Positions 54,471-64,000 of a stretch of DNA of 64,000 nt are shown here, in pieces. The translations under genes were made by a program, and so were the position numbers. Source of the stretch: Liquidambar formosana. Its lineage: Eukaryota > Streptophyta > Magnoliopsida > Saxifragales > Altingiaceae. Location: positions 32,155,695-32,219,694 of the forward strand of contig CM077831.1 of assembly GCA_039720395.1 (NCBI GenBank), in the 5' to 3' direction. Each line of letters opens with the position of its first letter. The stretch's first letter is position 1. The notes beneath the pieces were generated by a model that did not search any database, was not told where the DNA came from, and saw nothing but the letters and a program-made list of their open reading frames with translations.

Positions 54471-54631
54471 GGAAGAACTTTTTTCTAAAAAGTTGTTTAA
54501 AATGATGTTTTATAGTGGACAACGTGACCAGTTTTTATGAAAACTTTTTATATTTTTTATAAAATTTTGAAGTGTAAAATAAATGGGTGATAAAAGGTAA
54601 GTCTTGGGGTGCCAATAGAGGCCCCTTTTAA
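54470..54631. mobile_element. Partial foldback-element arm adjoining a complete MITE
   Basis: AAGTTGTTTAAAATGATGTTTTATAGTGGAC through GTCTTGGGGTGCCAATAGAGGCCCC matches the right half of the element at 10430-10765 (GTTGTTCAAAATGATGTTTTCT ... GTCTTCAGGTGTCAATAGAG). The left half is missing. Confidence 0.65.
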
Positions 54632-55047
54632 AATTTGTAAGGGAACGGCTATTGCAACCCCCCATTCTTATAAGCCCACCCCTTTCCTTTTGGTTTTTAA
54701 GATTTCATGAAAATATAAAAGGTTTTTGCAAAAACCAATCACTTAGTCCACTAGAAAACATCATTTTGAACAACTTTACAGAAGAAAGTTTTTCCAAAAT
54801 CTATCGTTTAGGTAGACTTTTTGGCAAAAAATGAAATAAATGCTATAAATGGCTAAAAAGTATATTTAAACGATAGATTTAAGAAAAACTTTCTTCTACA
54901 AAATTGTTCAAAATGATGTTTTCTAGTGGACATCCTGGCCGGTTTTGATAAAAACTTTTTATATTTTGCATAAAACCTTAAAAACCTAAAGGATGGGGGG
55001 TGGGCTTATAAGAATGGGGGGTTGCAATAGCCGTTCCCAATTTGTAA
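54632..55047. mobile_element. 398-bp Mutator-like foldback MITE with 9-bp TSD
   Basis: The element is 54641-55038, starting GGGAACGGCTATTGCAACCC and ending with its exact inverse GGGTTGCAATAGCCGTTCCC (with extra G). It is flanked by the 9-bp direct repeat AATTTGTAA (54632-54640 and 55039-55047). Almost the whole length folds back on itself (GAAAACATCATTTTGAACAA against TTGTTCAAAATGATGTTTTC), with a small loop near 54840. It carries no coding sequence. Confidence 0.95.
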
Positions 55048-55963
55048 CCTAACCCCTAGCCATCTAAGCCTAGCCCAAGTCTACTATCTTTGATTCTAAT
55101 TTTCCACCTCATAGATAAACAGCAACAGCTATGTGTTTCATGTCTCATTACCACTGTGAAGGATTATATAGTTTATGAGGCCAGCTGATCTTAAACCTAG
55201 CAAGCTGAGATTTGGATTGGCTGCCTTGGAGCAGCAGGGAAAAAGAGGGCTACTTCAGAAACATTTCTGAAAACCTCACCCATCTTAATCACTCCAGCTT
55301 GGGATGGCACTGGCCATGGAATACACTTCACAAACAGAAAACTTGTACTATATATTTTCTGTACTGATAGGTCCATCCAAGTAAATAAGACAAAAGGCAA
55401 TTTTGAAACTGATAAGATAACGGTGGTCACATGCTAATTCTGGCACCATTTTTACATAAAAGGCTGGCTGGTTCTGGCTTTGGTTGAGAATGTGCTTCAC
55501 CACTGGCCAATTTTCTGTCGACCAAGAGTCAAAGCCAGCCGGACATCACCACTATAGAAGATGCTGAATTTAAGGCTGATGTGGCCTGGCCTTCTACGTA
55601 TTCAAAATTTGGTCCTCCCAAGGAAAAAAATCTGAGTCTATCATGTGGCCTGAAAATCCTGTCTCTTTGACCTTTGAAAAGGATTTGCTTGACAAAAACA
55701 AACTACCACTTTGCCCGAATTCAGCTGTAAGAGATTTTATTTTATTTTTTCTTTTGACAAAAGGCCTTTCAATACCTGCATGTTCTTGACAAATGAGTAC
55801 TAAAAAGTATACACCACCACAAATAATATTAGAACCAAAGTTACAACAGTTAACTAGCTCATATGGCAGTCACCTGATGCATCAGTCCATGAATTTCACC
55901 CACTCTAGTGTGTAAAAACAATTTAAAGGGAAGGATGAGGACAACACCCCAGAAACCATACAT

Positions 55964-56039
55964 CTATAATTGTTTGGAGAAAAGAATATAAAAGCTTGGC
56001 CAGTCATGCAACAACTTGCTTTTTCCAATGGCAGTAACA
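55964..56039 (-). pseudogene. Truncated UBP24 last-exon fragment
   Basis: The minus strand reads [12 protein letters not shown]...YILFSKQL and TAG, against [22 protein letters not shown] in the intact gene. Only the last ~25 codons were carried by the duplication; the copy ends abruptly at 56039 before a CT repeat. A 3-bp insertion and substitutions show relaxed constraint. Confidence 0.85.
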
Positions 56040-56058
56040 ACAACCCCCCCTCTTTTCC

Positions 56059-56059
56059 T

Positions 56060-56090
<31 letters not shown>
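56059..56090. repeat. (CT)n microsatellite at the duplication breakpoint
   Basis: About 13 CT units follow within 25 bp of the point where the UBP24-derived copy ends, just before the dispersed repeat at 56097. Confidence 0.85.
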
Positions 56091-56091
<1 letters not shown>

Positions 56092-56096
56092 AATAA

Positions 56097-56195
56097 CAGT
56101 GTGTTAGAAAATATATGTTGGCATGAAGCAAGTTACTAACAGACCAAATAAGGAGTGGGCCCAATTGAAGGAACCAACTTGGGTGGACCAAGGGC
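56097..56195. repeat. Dispersed ~95-bp repeat, copy 2
   Basis: Matches 51215-51310 (GTTAGAAAATATATGTTGGC, CATGAAGCAAGTTACTA, AGACCA, GGGCCCA). Confidence 0.75.
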
Positions 56196-57449
56196 CCATT
56201 AGAGGGAAAATCTAGAGAATGGCGGTGGAGAGAACCCAATATCAAGATCTGAAAGTCTGGGTGTTGATTTTATGAAATATTTCGTAAAAACGAAACAAAT
56301 ACTTGAAATGGTAGGACTACAACTCGGTTGGGTCTATTCGGTTCGGAGGGAAATTAGAACCGAATTGAATAAAATTGAAACCAAGACGGGACCAAACATG
56401 CTATGGAACTGAAACGGATTAAATCGGATCGGTTTGGTGAGGAACACAACTAAAAGGCAGGAAAAAAAAAAAAAAAACAAAAACAAAAACAAAAACAAAA
56501 AACAAAAAACAATAGAAAAAACCACCAATAAAAAAGACCCGCACTGTCACTAAAGGATGTCCAGCAAATTTGGAACATAACTCAGAACCGCAGGATGAAG
56601 ATTTACTACTACCTAATCAAATTAATTATTGGATCAATATAGTGAAAAAGGGTACGATTAAGATTTTAATATCACGTTTATGAAAGAATATAAGTTTATG
56701 AGGCCCAACTGATCTTAAACCTGGTTACCTGCCTAGGAGCAGGGAAAAACAGGGCTACTTCAGAAACATTTCTGAAAACCTCACTTATTATCTTAATCAC
56801 TCCAGCTTGGGATGGCATTGGCCATGGAATATACTTCACAAATAGAAGACTTGTACTATTTTATGTACTAATAGGTCTACGTGAGTAAATAAGACGAAGG
56901 CAACCTTGAAACTGATAAGATAAGGGTGGTCACATGCTTCTGGCACCATTTACATCAAAGTCTGGGTTTGGCTTTGGTAGAGAAGGTGCTTCATCGGAGG
57001 CCAAATTTCTATCACACCAAGAGTCGAACAGAGCAACACAACAACTGTAAAAGACGTTGAATTTGAGAGCTGACTGGTGGCCGTGGCCTTCTATTCAAAT
57101 CAGGTCCCCCCTCTGGAAAAATTTCAGTCCATCATATGGCATGAAAATCCTCTCTTTTTGAACTTTGAAAAAGATTTTCTTGACAAAAACAAACTACAAC
57201 TTGTCTATATTCAGCTTGAGAGATTGAAAAAAAAAAAAAAAAAGGGCCTTCAAATACTTGCATGTTCCCGACAAATGATCACACAAAAGTATACACAACC
57301 ACAAATAATATTAGAAGTGAAGTTACAACAACTAGCTTAGGCAGTCAGTCACCTGGTCCATGAATTTCACCCACTCTAGTGTCCGTGTGTGTGTAAAATT
57401 AAAACAATTTAAGGGGAAGGATGAGGAAAACACCCCTGAAACCATACAC

Positions 57450-60400
57450 CTATAATTCTTTGTAGAAAAGAATATAAGCTTGGTCATGCAATACCTTGCT
57501 TTTTCCAATGGCAGTAACAGAAGCATCGTCATAGCGCAGCCACTGGCCACTTGGGTTACGAGCATCAGCAGTATAATGCCCAGTTGAGGGCTCCCTCCCA
57601 TGGTGGGTTATTGTTGCAACAAGTTCATATCTTCGGCCCTGTATCAGCAAAGCAAATAAAATGACAATTTTTATTTTCACAGTTTCAGCCTAGAAGTCTA
57701 GAACAACTTATAGAACTCTTTGAAGTGTCTTACATTCACTATATATTTCAAGATCAAAGGAGTAATGCTATTTATAAGAGTATGTGGTCCTTATATATTG
57801 TATTCACCATTCGTAATATGGTTAAAATAATAATTTTTTTATTTCACATGGCTTCTTCTTTTTACCAATGAAATTCTACTGGAGCCATAAAATTATATTA
57901 AAAAAATCTTCTAAGTCTTCAAATATATGTTGGGGAAAAGGGACTACGGGACTACAAAAAAGAGGCATTCCGGTTTAAGAAAATCAATAAAATCATCACT
58001 AAAATTGAGACTTTATTTTTGATAAGATAGAATTGAGACTTTATTAAAACAGAAAGATATCAAATATTGGGCATTTTCTTCGTATATCATACAAACAATT
58101 TGATCCACAAAGACCATAATCAGGAATTGTTTGATCTTACTTCTCTGAGAAAGGGCAAAACACAATTAATTTGGCATGGGCCGCTTATTCTTAATTTTGG
58201 CAAAACACATCATTTGTATCTCATTTCAGCTTTCCATGAAAAAAAAATACCAAATGAAGTAGAAAGTTTATTCAAATAACAAGGAGCTGGGTGCCTACTC
58301 AACTACTTAATCAGATGTTACTAAGCATTTTTTCCATCTCTTCTCAAGAAACATGAGGGGGATTTATTTGCAAAATTGTCATCAATTTCATATGTGGTAA
58401 TTTCACCAAGAAAATTTTTTTCACAGAAAGCTATTTATAAGGAAGAGAATGCTACAAGATCAAAAATCTAGAATGGATGGGGAAAATAATAAAGAAATGC
58501 AGTAATCATCACAGGACAAGCACACTCACTGACAATTTAATACTGGATGCTAAAAGAGATGCAGAAGTAACAAAAAGAGTAGAAGATCACCTCCAAAGAT
58601 GGAGAAACAAGCAATTCACGTCTAATAACTAGTTCAAGAGGAAAGTGCACGGGTTTAAGCAATTTGGTGCTTCCTTGGCTTCCATAGCTGAAACGCATCA
58701 GGTGTAATATCATTATGTTGGGAAGTTTCTGTAGCTTAACGGACTTGCTAGCACTCACGATCTCAGTCTGAAATAAGAAACATAATCATCAGAAAAAAAA
58801 AAAAAAAAAAAAAATCCTCCAAATAAGTGGCGTGGTCTTGTTATTTTACTGCAATGACAAGTATGCAAAGTAACATTATTTCTAGTCATAACAGTAGGTG
58901 CCTTGACAGTTGTTGCAATTAATGGTTATAGTAGCAATCAATGTTAAACAAAGAAACAATCAAACTCTTTGGAAGAACGAGAAGCATGATGGACACAATA
59001 ACCATCATTGCAATCATTATTTGGATTCTAAAATACATTTCTACTTCCACGAAAAGTTAGCAAGAAAAAGATAAGGGAGGAAATGTCAAATACTTTGTTC
59101 AATATTAAACCCTAGACATTAAAAAAGGGGAAGACAGATACTAATACTTCACTTCAAACAGAAGGTACTGCGTGTATTGCAGGACAAAAAGCAGGCCAGT
59201 GGTTCCAAAGTTCCAACAGAACTTAGGCTGAAATTAGCATAAACAGAATCCTCAACTCAAAGAACAAGATAAACGGAGAGAAGACTAGGTGGGTACCAGT
59301 GTACCACTTGCACTTGCAAACAAACTTAAATCTACCTTTTTACCCTTGATATGGTTATTTGCAATGAAATAATATTCCTATATGTAATCAGATAATCCCC
59401 TGCTTGGAGTTGGAGAAACCAAGAATTTAACCCCTTGACAATTTCTCACCTCTGAAGGCCCATGAAGCCATCATATCTTTAATCTGGGATATGTATTCTG
59501 ATCAGTTAGCCAACCTTTTACAGATTTAGCAGATAAAAGGTAAACACAGATTGATCAAGTCATGCTTAGACTGTTCACACCCAAGACGAGAAAAAAAAAG
59601 AAAAAAAAAAAAGAATGAGACTACCTTTCCAGCTGCTGCAGACTTTCGGTACCCTTCAAGCATTTCAGGCGCAGTAAACATATGAAGTGCGTCTTCTATA
59701 GTAAAGACAGAATCCGGAAAAATATCAAGGTGGAGCAAAAGAAATGGTTGAATTGTAACTGAAGCCTTACTGCCTGCCCACACCAAAAAAAGAAGGATAC
59801 TCAAGCATGTTTAAGTGGTTCATGAAAACTCAAATTAGCACAAAGGTAAATGTTGTCCAATATAAAAATATAATATATCCAAATAAGACCAAATGTTCAG
59901 GGGTTCTGGGACAGCGGATCTTTATTTGAGTTACACAAATCCTAAGACTTCAAAGTCTAATCCAATATGATCCAAACAGGAAATCTTCTCCGTAGAATTC
60001 ATAATCATACCACTGTGTACAGTCAAATGTTGTTGTGAGTTATGGACAAAGAGGATCACACCACACACGTACCTGAGTCTATGTAACATAGATGTTCTTT
60101 ATAAATTATAAGGGGGTAAAAATACCTAGGAGCCAGGTGAAAGCCTCTTAAAAGCACATACATAAGTTGTCAAATAGGATTACCTCTTGCCTTCACAACA
60201 CTTCTCAGCTGTCCTCCAAAAATTGCACTTAGTTTTGACGGAAAGAAGCTCTGCGTTCTAGTAACTGCTGTTTTGTTTTTTCGGCCAACAGTCTCCCAAT
60301 TATCATCGTCATCCACAGACAAGATAAATGATGATTTACCACCATTTCCATGTGATAATTGACCTTCAAGCTTGAGAAATTCATCATGCATTTGGTCCAT

Positions 60401-63004
60401 GACAAAACTTAGGAACTCCTGCGCATCTTCTTGTCTACAAAAGATGAGAGGACACCAACTTGAAAATTACCAAAATTATAAAAGAACGCATATTGGCATG
60501 GGGCCACGGACATTTATGGCATAACAAAATCTTAGTTGCATCAAATAACCATATTCTTTTTATCTTCTTACAGATGAATTGTCAAGGTGCAATTGATATT
60601 ATGTTCCCATTTGCCAGATTAATTAGCCTCATGGTCTGTTTGGTTGCTGAGAAATTGTGAGAAAAGAAAGAGAATCTTACATGTTAACTAATTTAGATAA
60701 TTAGATCCAAGAAAACAAGAAACTCCACTCAACAAGGATTAATACAATCATCTGGCTTAGTCAGGGTAAGAATTTCAGTTTTTGAAAACCACCACAACCA
60801 ATAATATTAGATTCAAATCTTTTTTTTTTTTCCTTTTCTTTTTATCAGCGATTCAACTCTTATTTTTCTTATTTTTTTGGTACGGTGATTTAAACCTTAT
60901 TTTTCTTTACGCTACTCAGTTTTATCAGCAACCAAATGGACTATAAGTATATTGAGAATAAAACTGACTTTCTAGTTATTCGAGTGTTCTAAAAAAATAC
61001 TGTAGACTCATTGAAGGTCTTATTGGGCGCCTTGCAATGATAAGTTTGGTAAGAAAGGCACATACATTTCATAAAGACCCCCAGAACAAGGGCATTCAAT
61101 TACCAACTTTGAGGAGATGAAAAAGAAACATCAAGTATTTCTTATGCCAGCTGAACTAGGGTGTCTCAGCGGAAAAGAGAAAATTCCAAAAGTAAAAATT
61201 AACTGCAACAAAATACTAATTTCAAATAACATAAAAGCATAAAAATGATGCATATGATGCACACACCTTGGCCTGCCTGATATGCCATGTGGCACATCTG
61301 GCGTGAAACTATTAAGAAGGGGTTCAAACATGACAGGGCTAAAAGGCCTCCCAGTTTCCAGAACAGCCATCTTTTTCTTCTTTGTGTTTGAGTCAGTAGG
61401 CATGTCAAAGTCAGAGATAAACTCAACAAATGCATGTAATGTTGGATACCCAATCTAAGAAAGAAAAAAAAAATCATAGTTCATAAGCAAGGATTAGATT
61501 ATGATTGTGAAATTTTTACAAATGAAACAACTGATTCCACAGTCTACCTCTGGTATATTAAGAGTTCTCAGTTCCTGCAGGAGCTGAACAAAAGGAGAGC
61601 AAGAGAGAAGAGCCTGCAGAGTTGCATTGAGAAAGCATAAATTCCCCAAGTTTTTCAAGCCTCGTGGCAACAAATCTCTAATATTTGCAGTAGGCACATC
61701 TGAAGCCTTTGGAATATCATCTTTGGTATCCAAACGGCCCATAAATTCTGATGAATCGCTCCCGGCTGCATTTGTGAAGGGGTTAGACAAAGTGGGAAGT
61801 TCTTTGTTTTCAATACTCCACATTCAAGGTCTTGCAGTTTTTGACTTGTTGATTGCTTCAGAAGATCAGCAACATTTGGGGAAATACATGTAGAAATTAC
61901 ATCTACACTAGTCACTTCCAGTTCTTTTATACCATCACCACAGGAGGAACTGGAATAGGAATTATGAATGCTTTTGTTTTCCTCTAAACTTGCAGATGCT
62001 ATTGGTGAAACATTATCTTTTGTACTAACAGTCTCGACAGCAATTTGCTTCGTAACCAGCTTTGATGACTGGAAACCTTTTGAAGAATTAGGTTCTATCA
62101 GTTCAGTATTGAGAATTCCCACAGATCTTAAAGTTGCAGAGTCTAAAGAACCAAATTGCAAGCTTTGCTTCTCTACAGCATTTTCTGATGGCTGCCTTTG
62201 CAAGGACCTGATTACATCTTCAGTAATTGACCCAAATACCAGCACCTGCATGAATTAGATAAGCAACAAAAAAATGGCAAATCATACAAATGGCGTCTAA
62301 AAAGAAGCTGCATCCCTCAAAATCCAAACATGCAGTTCAAAGCCGGAAAATTTATCATTAAATCACAAATGACATGATGAACATCGGTCAGAGAACAAGA
62401 TTCTTCATTTCAGGCAACAAACCACCATCTAGTTCAGTTTTTATAGGAATTAGGGGAAAAATAACATTACGGAGTATTTTTCTTTTTTTTTTTTTGAATT
62501 GCTACTTAGTAAAATTTATCATTAAATCACGATGAGATGATGACCATAGTTGTATTTGCTTTGGAAGAGCGAATTATGTTCTTTCATAGGTCCCAAGACT
62601 CAAACTTTCGATTTCTTAACTTTTCCTACATTTTCTCAGCAACCAAACAAAGCAACAATTTTTCCAGCTCATAGTTTGTCACATTGTCCACTACACTTGC
62701 GATTTCCACATTCAAGCTTTCAAATAAGCACAATAATAGGATTAGGATTAGCAAAACAAAGTCTTCATACATTTCTAACTTCTTCACAACCCAAACAACC
62801 TTCCCCCCCACCCCTACCAAAAAAAAAAAAAGAGGAAAAAACTCAAGTCTAGAAACTGTGTGAAGTAAATAGAAAATAGTAAGCAAACAAAAACCCTAAT
62901 ATTTCTTTTCCAATATTTTCTCATCGGTCAAACAGACCCCTAAACTTACAACAATAAGAGTGAAAAATCAAAGGGAAGAGAAAACAAACCTTTGGATGAC
63001 TCAT
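57450..63004 (-). CDS. UBP24: Ubiquitin-specific protease, UBP24/USP10 class; apparent 1-nt frameshift in exon 2
   Basis: Seven exons on the minus strand: 63004-62990, 62245-61548, 61454-61267, 60434-60184, 59773-59625, 58767-58591 and 57638-57450 (TAG). The cysteine box [20 protein letters not shown] (Cys ~209), [37 protein letters not shown], and the histidine box [13 protein letters not shown] (His ~514) with WLRYDDASV are all present, in the peptidase C19 order. [21 protein letters not shown] and the serine-rich N-terminal third identify plant UBP24, a USP10-like deubiquitinase linked in Arabidopsis to ABA responses. Inside exon 2 the frame shifts by one base between QKLQDLE and [11 protein letters not shown] (about 61770-61828). 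With one extra base the gene would encode 555 residues, the expected length, and all other junctions are in phase. The run of four T at 61807-61810 is a likely site. It could be an assembly error or a young null allele. Confidence 0.9.
58796..58815. repeat. Poly(A) run in UBP24 intron 5
   Basis: About 20 A residues near the exon 6 acceptor side (minus strand T run, ~30 bp from the splice site), acting as or extending the polypyrimidine tract. Confidence 0.8.
60630..60952. mobile_element. MITE in UBP24 intron 3
   Basis: The left end ATGGTCTGTTTGGTTGCTGAGAAA-type sequence (60630-60656) is mirrored by TTTTATCAGCAACCAAATGG at the right (60929-60948). The interior carries ATTAGATTCAAAT as in the MITE at 19348-19525. 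Confidence 0.65.
62565..62945. mobile_element. Possible MITE ends in UBP24 intron 1
   Basis: ATTTTCTCAGCAACCAAACA (62632-62651) and ATTTTCTCATCGGTCAAACA (62917-62936) are two right-type ends of the GTTTGGTTGCTGAGAAA family in the same orientation. A paired left end was not found. C and A runs lie between them. Confidence 0.4.
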
Positions 63005-63649
63005 CTTTTCCCGAGAATCGAAGAGGAGAAACGATCCTTTGTATCAGTCATCCTTGGCCGAGAATCGAAGAAGAGAATAGAAAATCCTGAGAGATAAGAT
63101 GGAGTTGAGGCCATCAAGGACGAAATCAAGCTGTTTTGGGGAAGGATTGGGAACTACGATTTGGAGCCTAGTTATGAAAATAGGGAGAGACAGAGAAACG
63201 GCGACGGAAGACATGAAATGATGATGATGATGAGAGAGAGAGAGTTTTGATTATGGTTAGAAATCGATGAAGCAGTAGCTGCGCAAGGGAGCTTCTGAGT
63301 AGGTACATAGCAAGAGTTATAAACTACCTGAAAGCGCTTTTAATAATTGCGCTTTCAGTGAAAGCGAAGCCAGACTAAATATAAATAAAATTAAAAAAAA
63401 AACATACAATAGAAAGCGTGTTTAAAAAAGCGCAAAGAGCGTATTTAAAAAGCGCTTTAAGTTATAATAAAAATAGTAGAACTACTGTCGGTTTTGAACG
63501 CGTGTTTTATGGTAACTCTTTATATATAATTATTTTTAATAAAAAAATGAAAAACCGTGTGAGTCGGATAAGACCATTTAAAAAGGACTGAAAAGAGAGT
63601 GAGAGCGAAGAGGATAGAAACTGCGGGAAGAGAGACTGTGAGAGAGGTT
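63005..63649. promoter_or_regulatory. Shared divergent promoter region of UBP24 and the saccharopine dehydrogenase-like gene
   Basis: Two genes start back to back, 645 bp apart. The UBP24 side (63005-63250) has GA-rich leader sequence and ATGATGATGATGAG. The right side has a good TATA box TATATATAA at 63521-63529, about 120 bp before the ATG at 63650. Between them is a cluster of AAAGCG words (63328-63466). Confidence 0.55.
63328..63466. repeat. AAAGCG/CGCTTT motif cluster with perfect 10-bp inverted repeat
   Basis: CTGAAAGCGC (63328-63337) and GCGCTTTCAG (63349-63358) form a perfect inverted repeat with an 11-bp loop. GAAAGCGA, GAAAGCGTG, AAAAGCGC, AGAGCG and AAAAGCGCTTT follow within 110 bp. 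It may be a degraded MITE or a set of protein-binding sites in the divergent promoter. Confidence 0.6.
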
Positions 63650-63840
63650 ATGGCGGGAGGTTCTCTATATTTGAACAACAGAACGGTGGTTGCTTGTGAT
63701 CAGAAGGTTCATCTTCCCGAGAAGACTCGGAATTCTAGGGTTTTGATTTTGGGAGGAACGGGTAGAGTTGGAGGATCCACCGCCATTGCTCTCTCCAAGC
63801 TCTGTCCCGACCTTCGCATCGTCGTTGCCGGTCGAAACCG
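63650..63840 (+). CDS. Saccharopine dehydrogenase-like protein, first exon only (gene continues beyond window)
   Basis: The exon begins at ATG 63650 and ends ...GTCGAAACCG before a GTAAAA donor at 63841, giving 63 complete codons and two bases. After a variable N-terminus of about 30 residues comes RVLILGGTGRVGGSTAIALS, a Rossmann NAD(P)-binding glycine motif, and DLRIVVAGRN, the second strand of that fold. This matches the N-terminus of plant saccharopine dehydrogenase-like oxidoreductases (Arabidopsis At1g50450 type). Those are related to lysine-degradation enzymes in fold, but their substrate is not established. An upstream in-frame ATG at 63599 is possible but falls in GA-rich leader sequence. 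The rest of the gene lies right of the window. Confidence 0.85.
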
Positions 63841-64000
63841 GTAAAAACAAATACCCTAACACATTTTTATATTATTTGTTGCTATTTCCTTTTTTTTTTC
63901 TTTTGAGTTGTTAAATTAATTGTTGTCGTTTGGTTCTTGAGAAAAGAAAAAATATGAAAAAAAATTTGAATTTTATGTTTGGGTAAATTACACACGACCT

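Larger units (their letters stand above)
55164..57519. repeat. Partial tandem duplication covering the UBP24 3' flank and last-exon end
   Basis: About 0.85 kb at 55164-56039 matches 56687-57519 in the same orientation. Shared landmarks in order are GATCTTAAACCT, GGGCTACTTCAGAAACATTT, CACTCCAGCTTGGGATGGCA, GGCCATGGAATA, GAAACTGATAAGATAA, ACAAATAATATTAGAA, TGAATTTCACCCACTCTAGT and CTTGCTTTTTCCAATGGCAG. Divergence is clearly visible (indels, substitutions), so it is not recent. The right copy is joined to the intact UBP24 gene. The left copy stops at 56039. Confidence 0.9.

Noticed and set aside
56330..56440. CGGTTCGG-like words resembling a hAT subterminal array
   Set aside because: No TAGGGGTG ends or TSD were found, and the words are sparse. 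It could be a relic but cannot be called.
61494..62251. Interpretation of UBP24 exon 2 as two separate genes or ORFs
   Set aside because: Both halves align in order with one UBP24 protein, the exon boundaries fit a single spliced gene, and the offset is exactly one base.

Overview
This is a 64-kb piece of a eudicot plant nuclear chromosome. The evidence is GT-AG split genes in an AT-rich background, plant-specific proteins (magnesium chelatase subunit D, hexokinase-like HKL, a TITAN9-type protein), abundant (TA)n/(CT)n microsatellites, and plant-type TEs (hAT and MULE MITEs, a solo LTR, L1 LINE scraps). I cannot name the species.

Layout: (1) 0-3 kb, the last five visible coding exons of CHLD (+). 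(2) 3-12.4 kb, a repeat-rich interval holding two decayed copies of the neighbouring TTN9-like gene (one split by a solo LTR), a 724-bp hAT element and two foldback elements. (3) 12.4-17.2 kb, an intact TTN9-like gene (+) with eight coding exons and one GC-AG intron. (4) 18.6-20.4 kb, a UBC19/20 (UBE2C-type) E2 gene (+), followed by a tandem repeat with a striking TA/CATA palindrome. (5) 22.2-29.7 kb, a THUMPD1/TAN1-type gene (-) whose introns hold two LINE fragments and a 985-bp MULE MITE, and whose upstream flank carries a hAT element nested in another MITE. (6) 32.9-40.6 kb, a nine-exon hexokinase-like gene (-). (7) 40.6-57.4 kb, about 17 kb without a convincing gene, with foldback MITEs, a G-box cluster and a tandem duplication of the 3' end of the next gene. 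(8) 57.4-63.0 kb, a UBP24-type deubiquitinase (-) carrying an apparent 1-nt frameshift in exon 2. (9) 63.65 kb onward, the first exon of a saccharopine dehydrogenase-like gene (+), divergent from UBP24.

These are conserved plant genes, not an operon or a dedicated pathway: chlorophyll synthesis (CHLD), cell cycle and embryo development (UBC19/20, TTN9), tRNA modification (TAN1), sugar sensing or metabolism (HKL), and deubiquitination (UBP24). The set HKL-UBC19/20-TTN9 plus saccharopine dehydrogenase matches, from memory, the paired Arabidopsis blocks At3g20040-At3g20070 and At1g50450-At1g50490, so the backbone looks like an ancient conserved block, with CHLD, TAN1 and UBP24 as extra neighbours.

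I found no convincing novel multi-gene system. The most useful observations are the TTN9 exon copies with identical exon size and phase, the LTR insertion whose removal rejoins an exon, the UBP24 frameshift, the partial tandem duplication of UBP24, the families of foldback elements with clear target-site duplications, and the perfect TA/CATA palindrome. Exon boundaries were deduced by eye from splice consensus, reading phase and protein-family knowledge. No alignment software was run.
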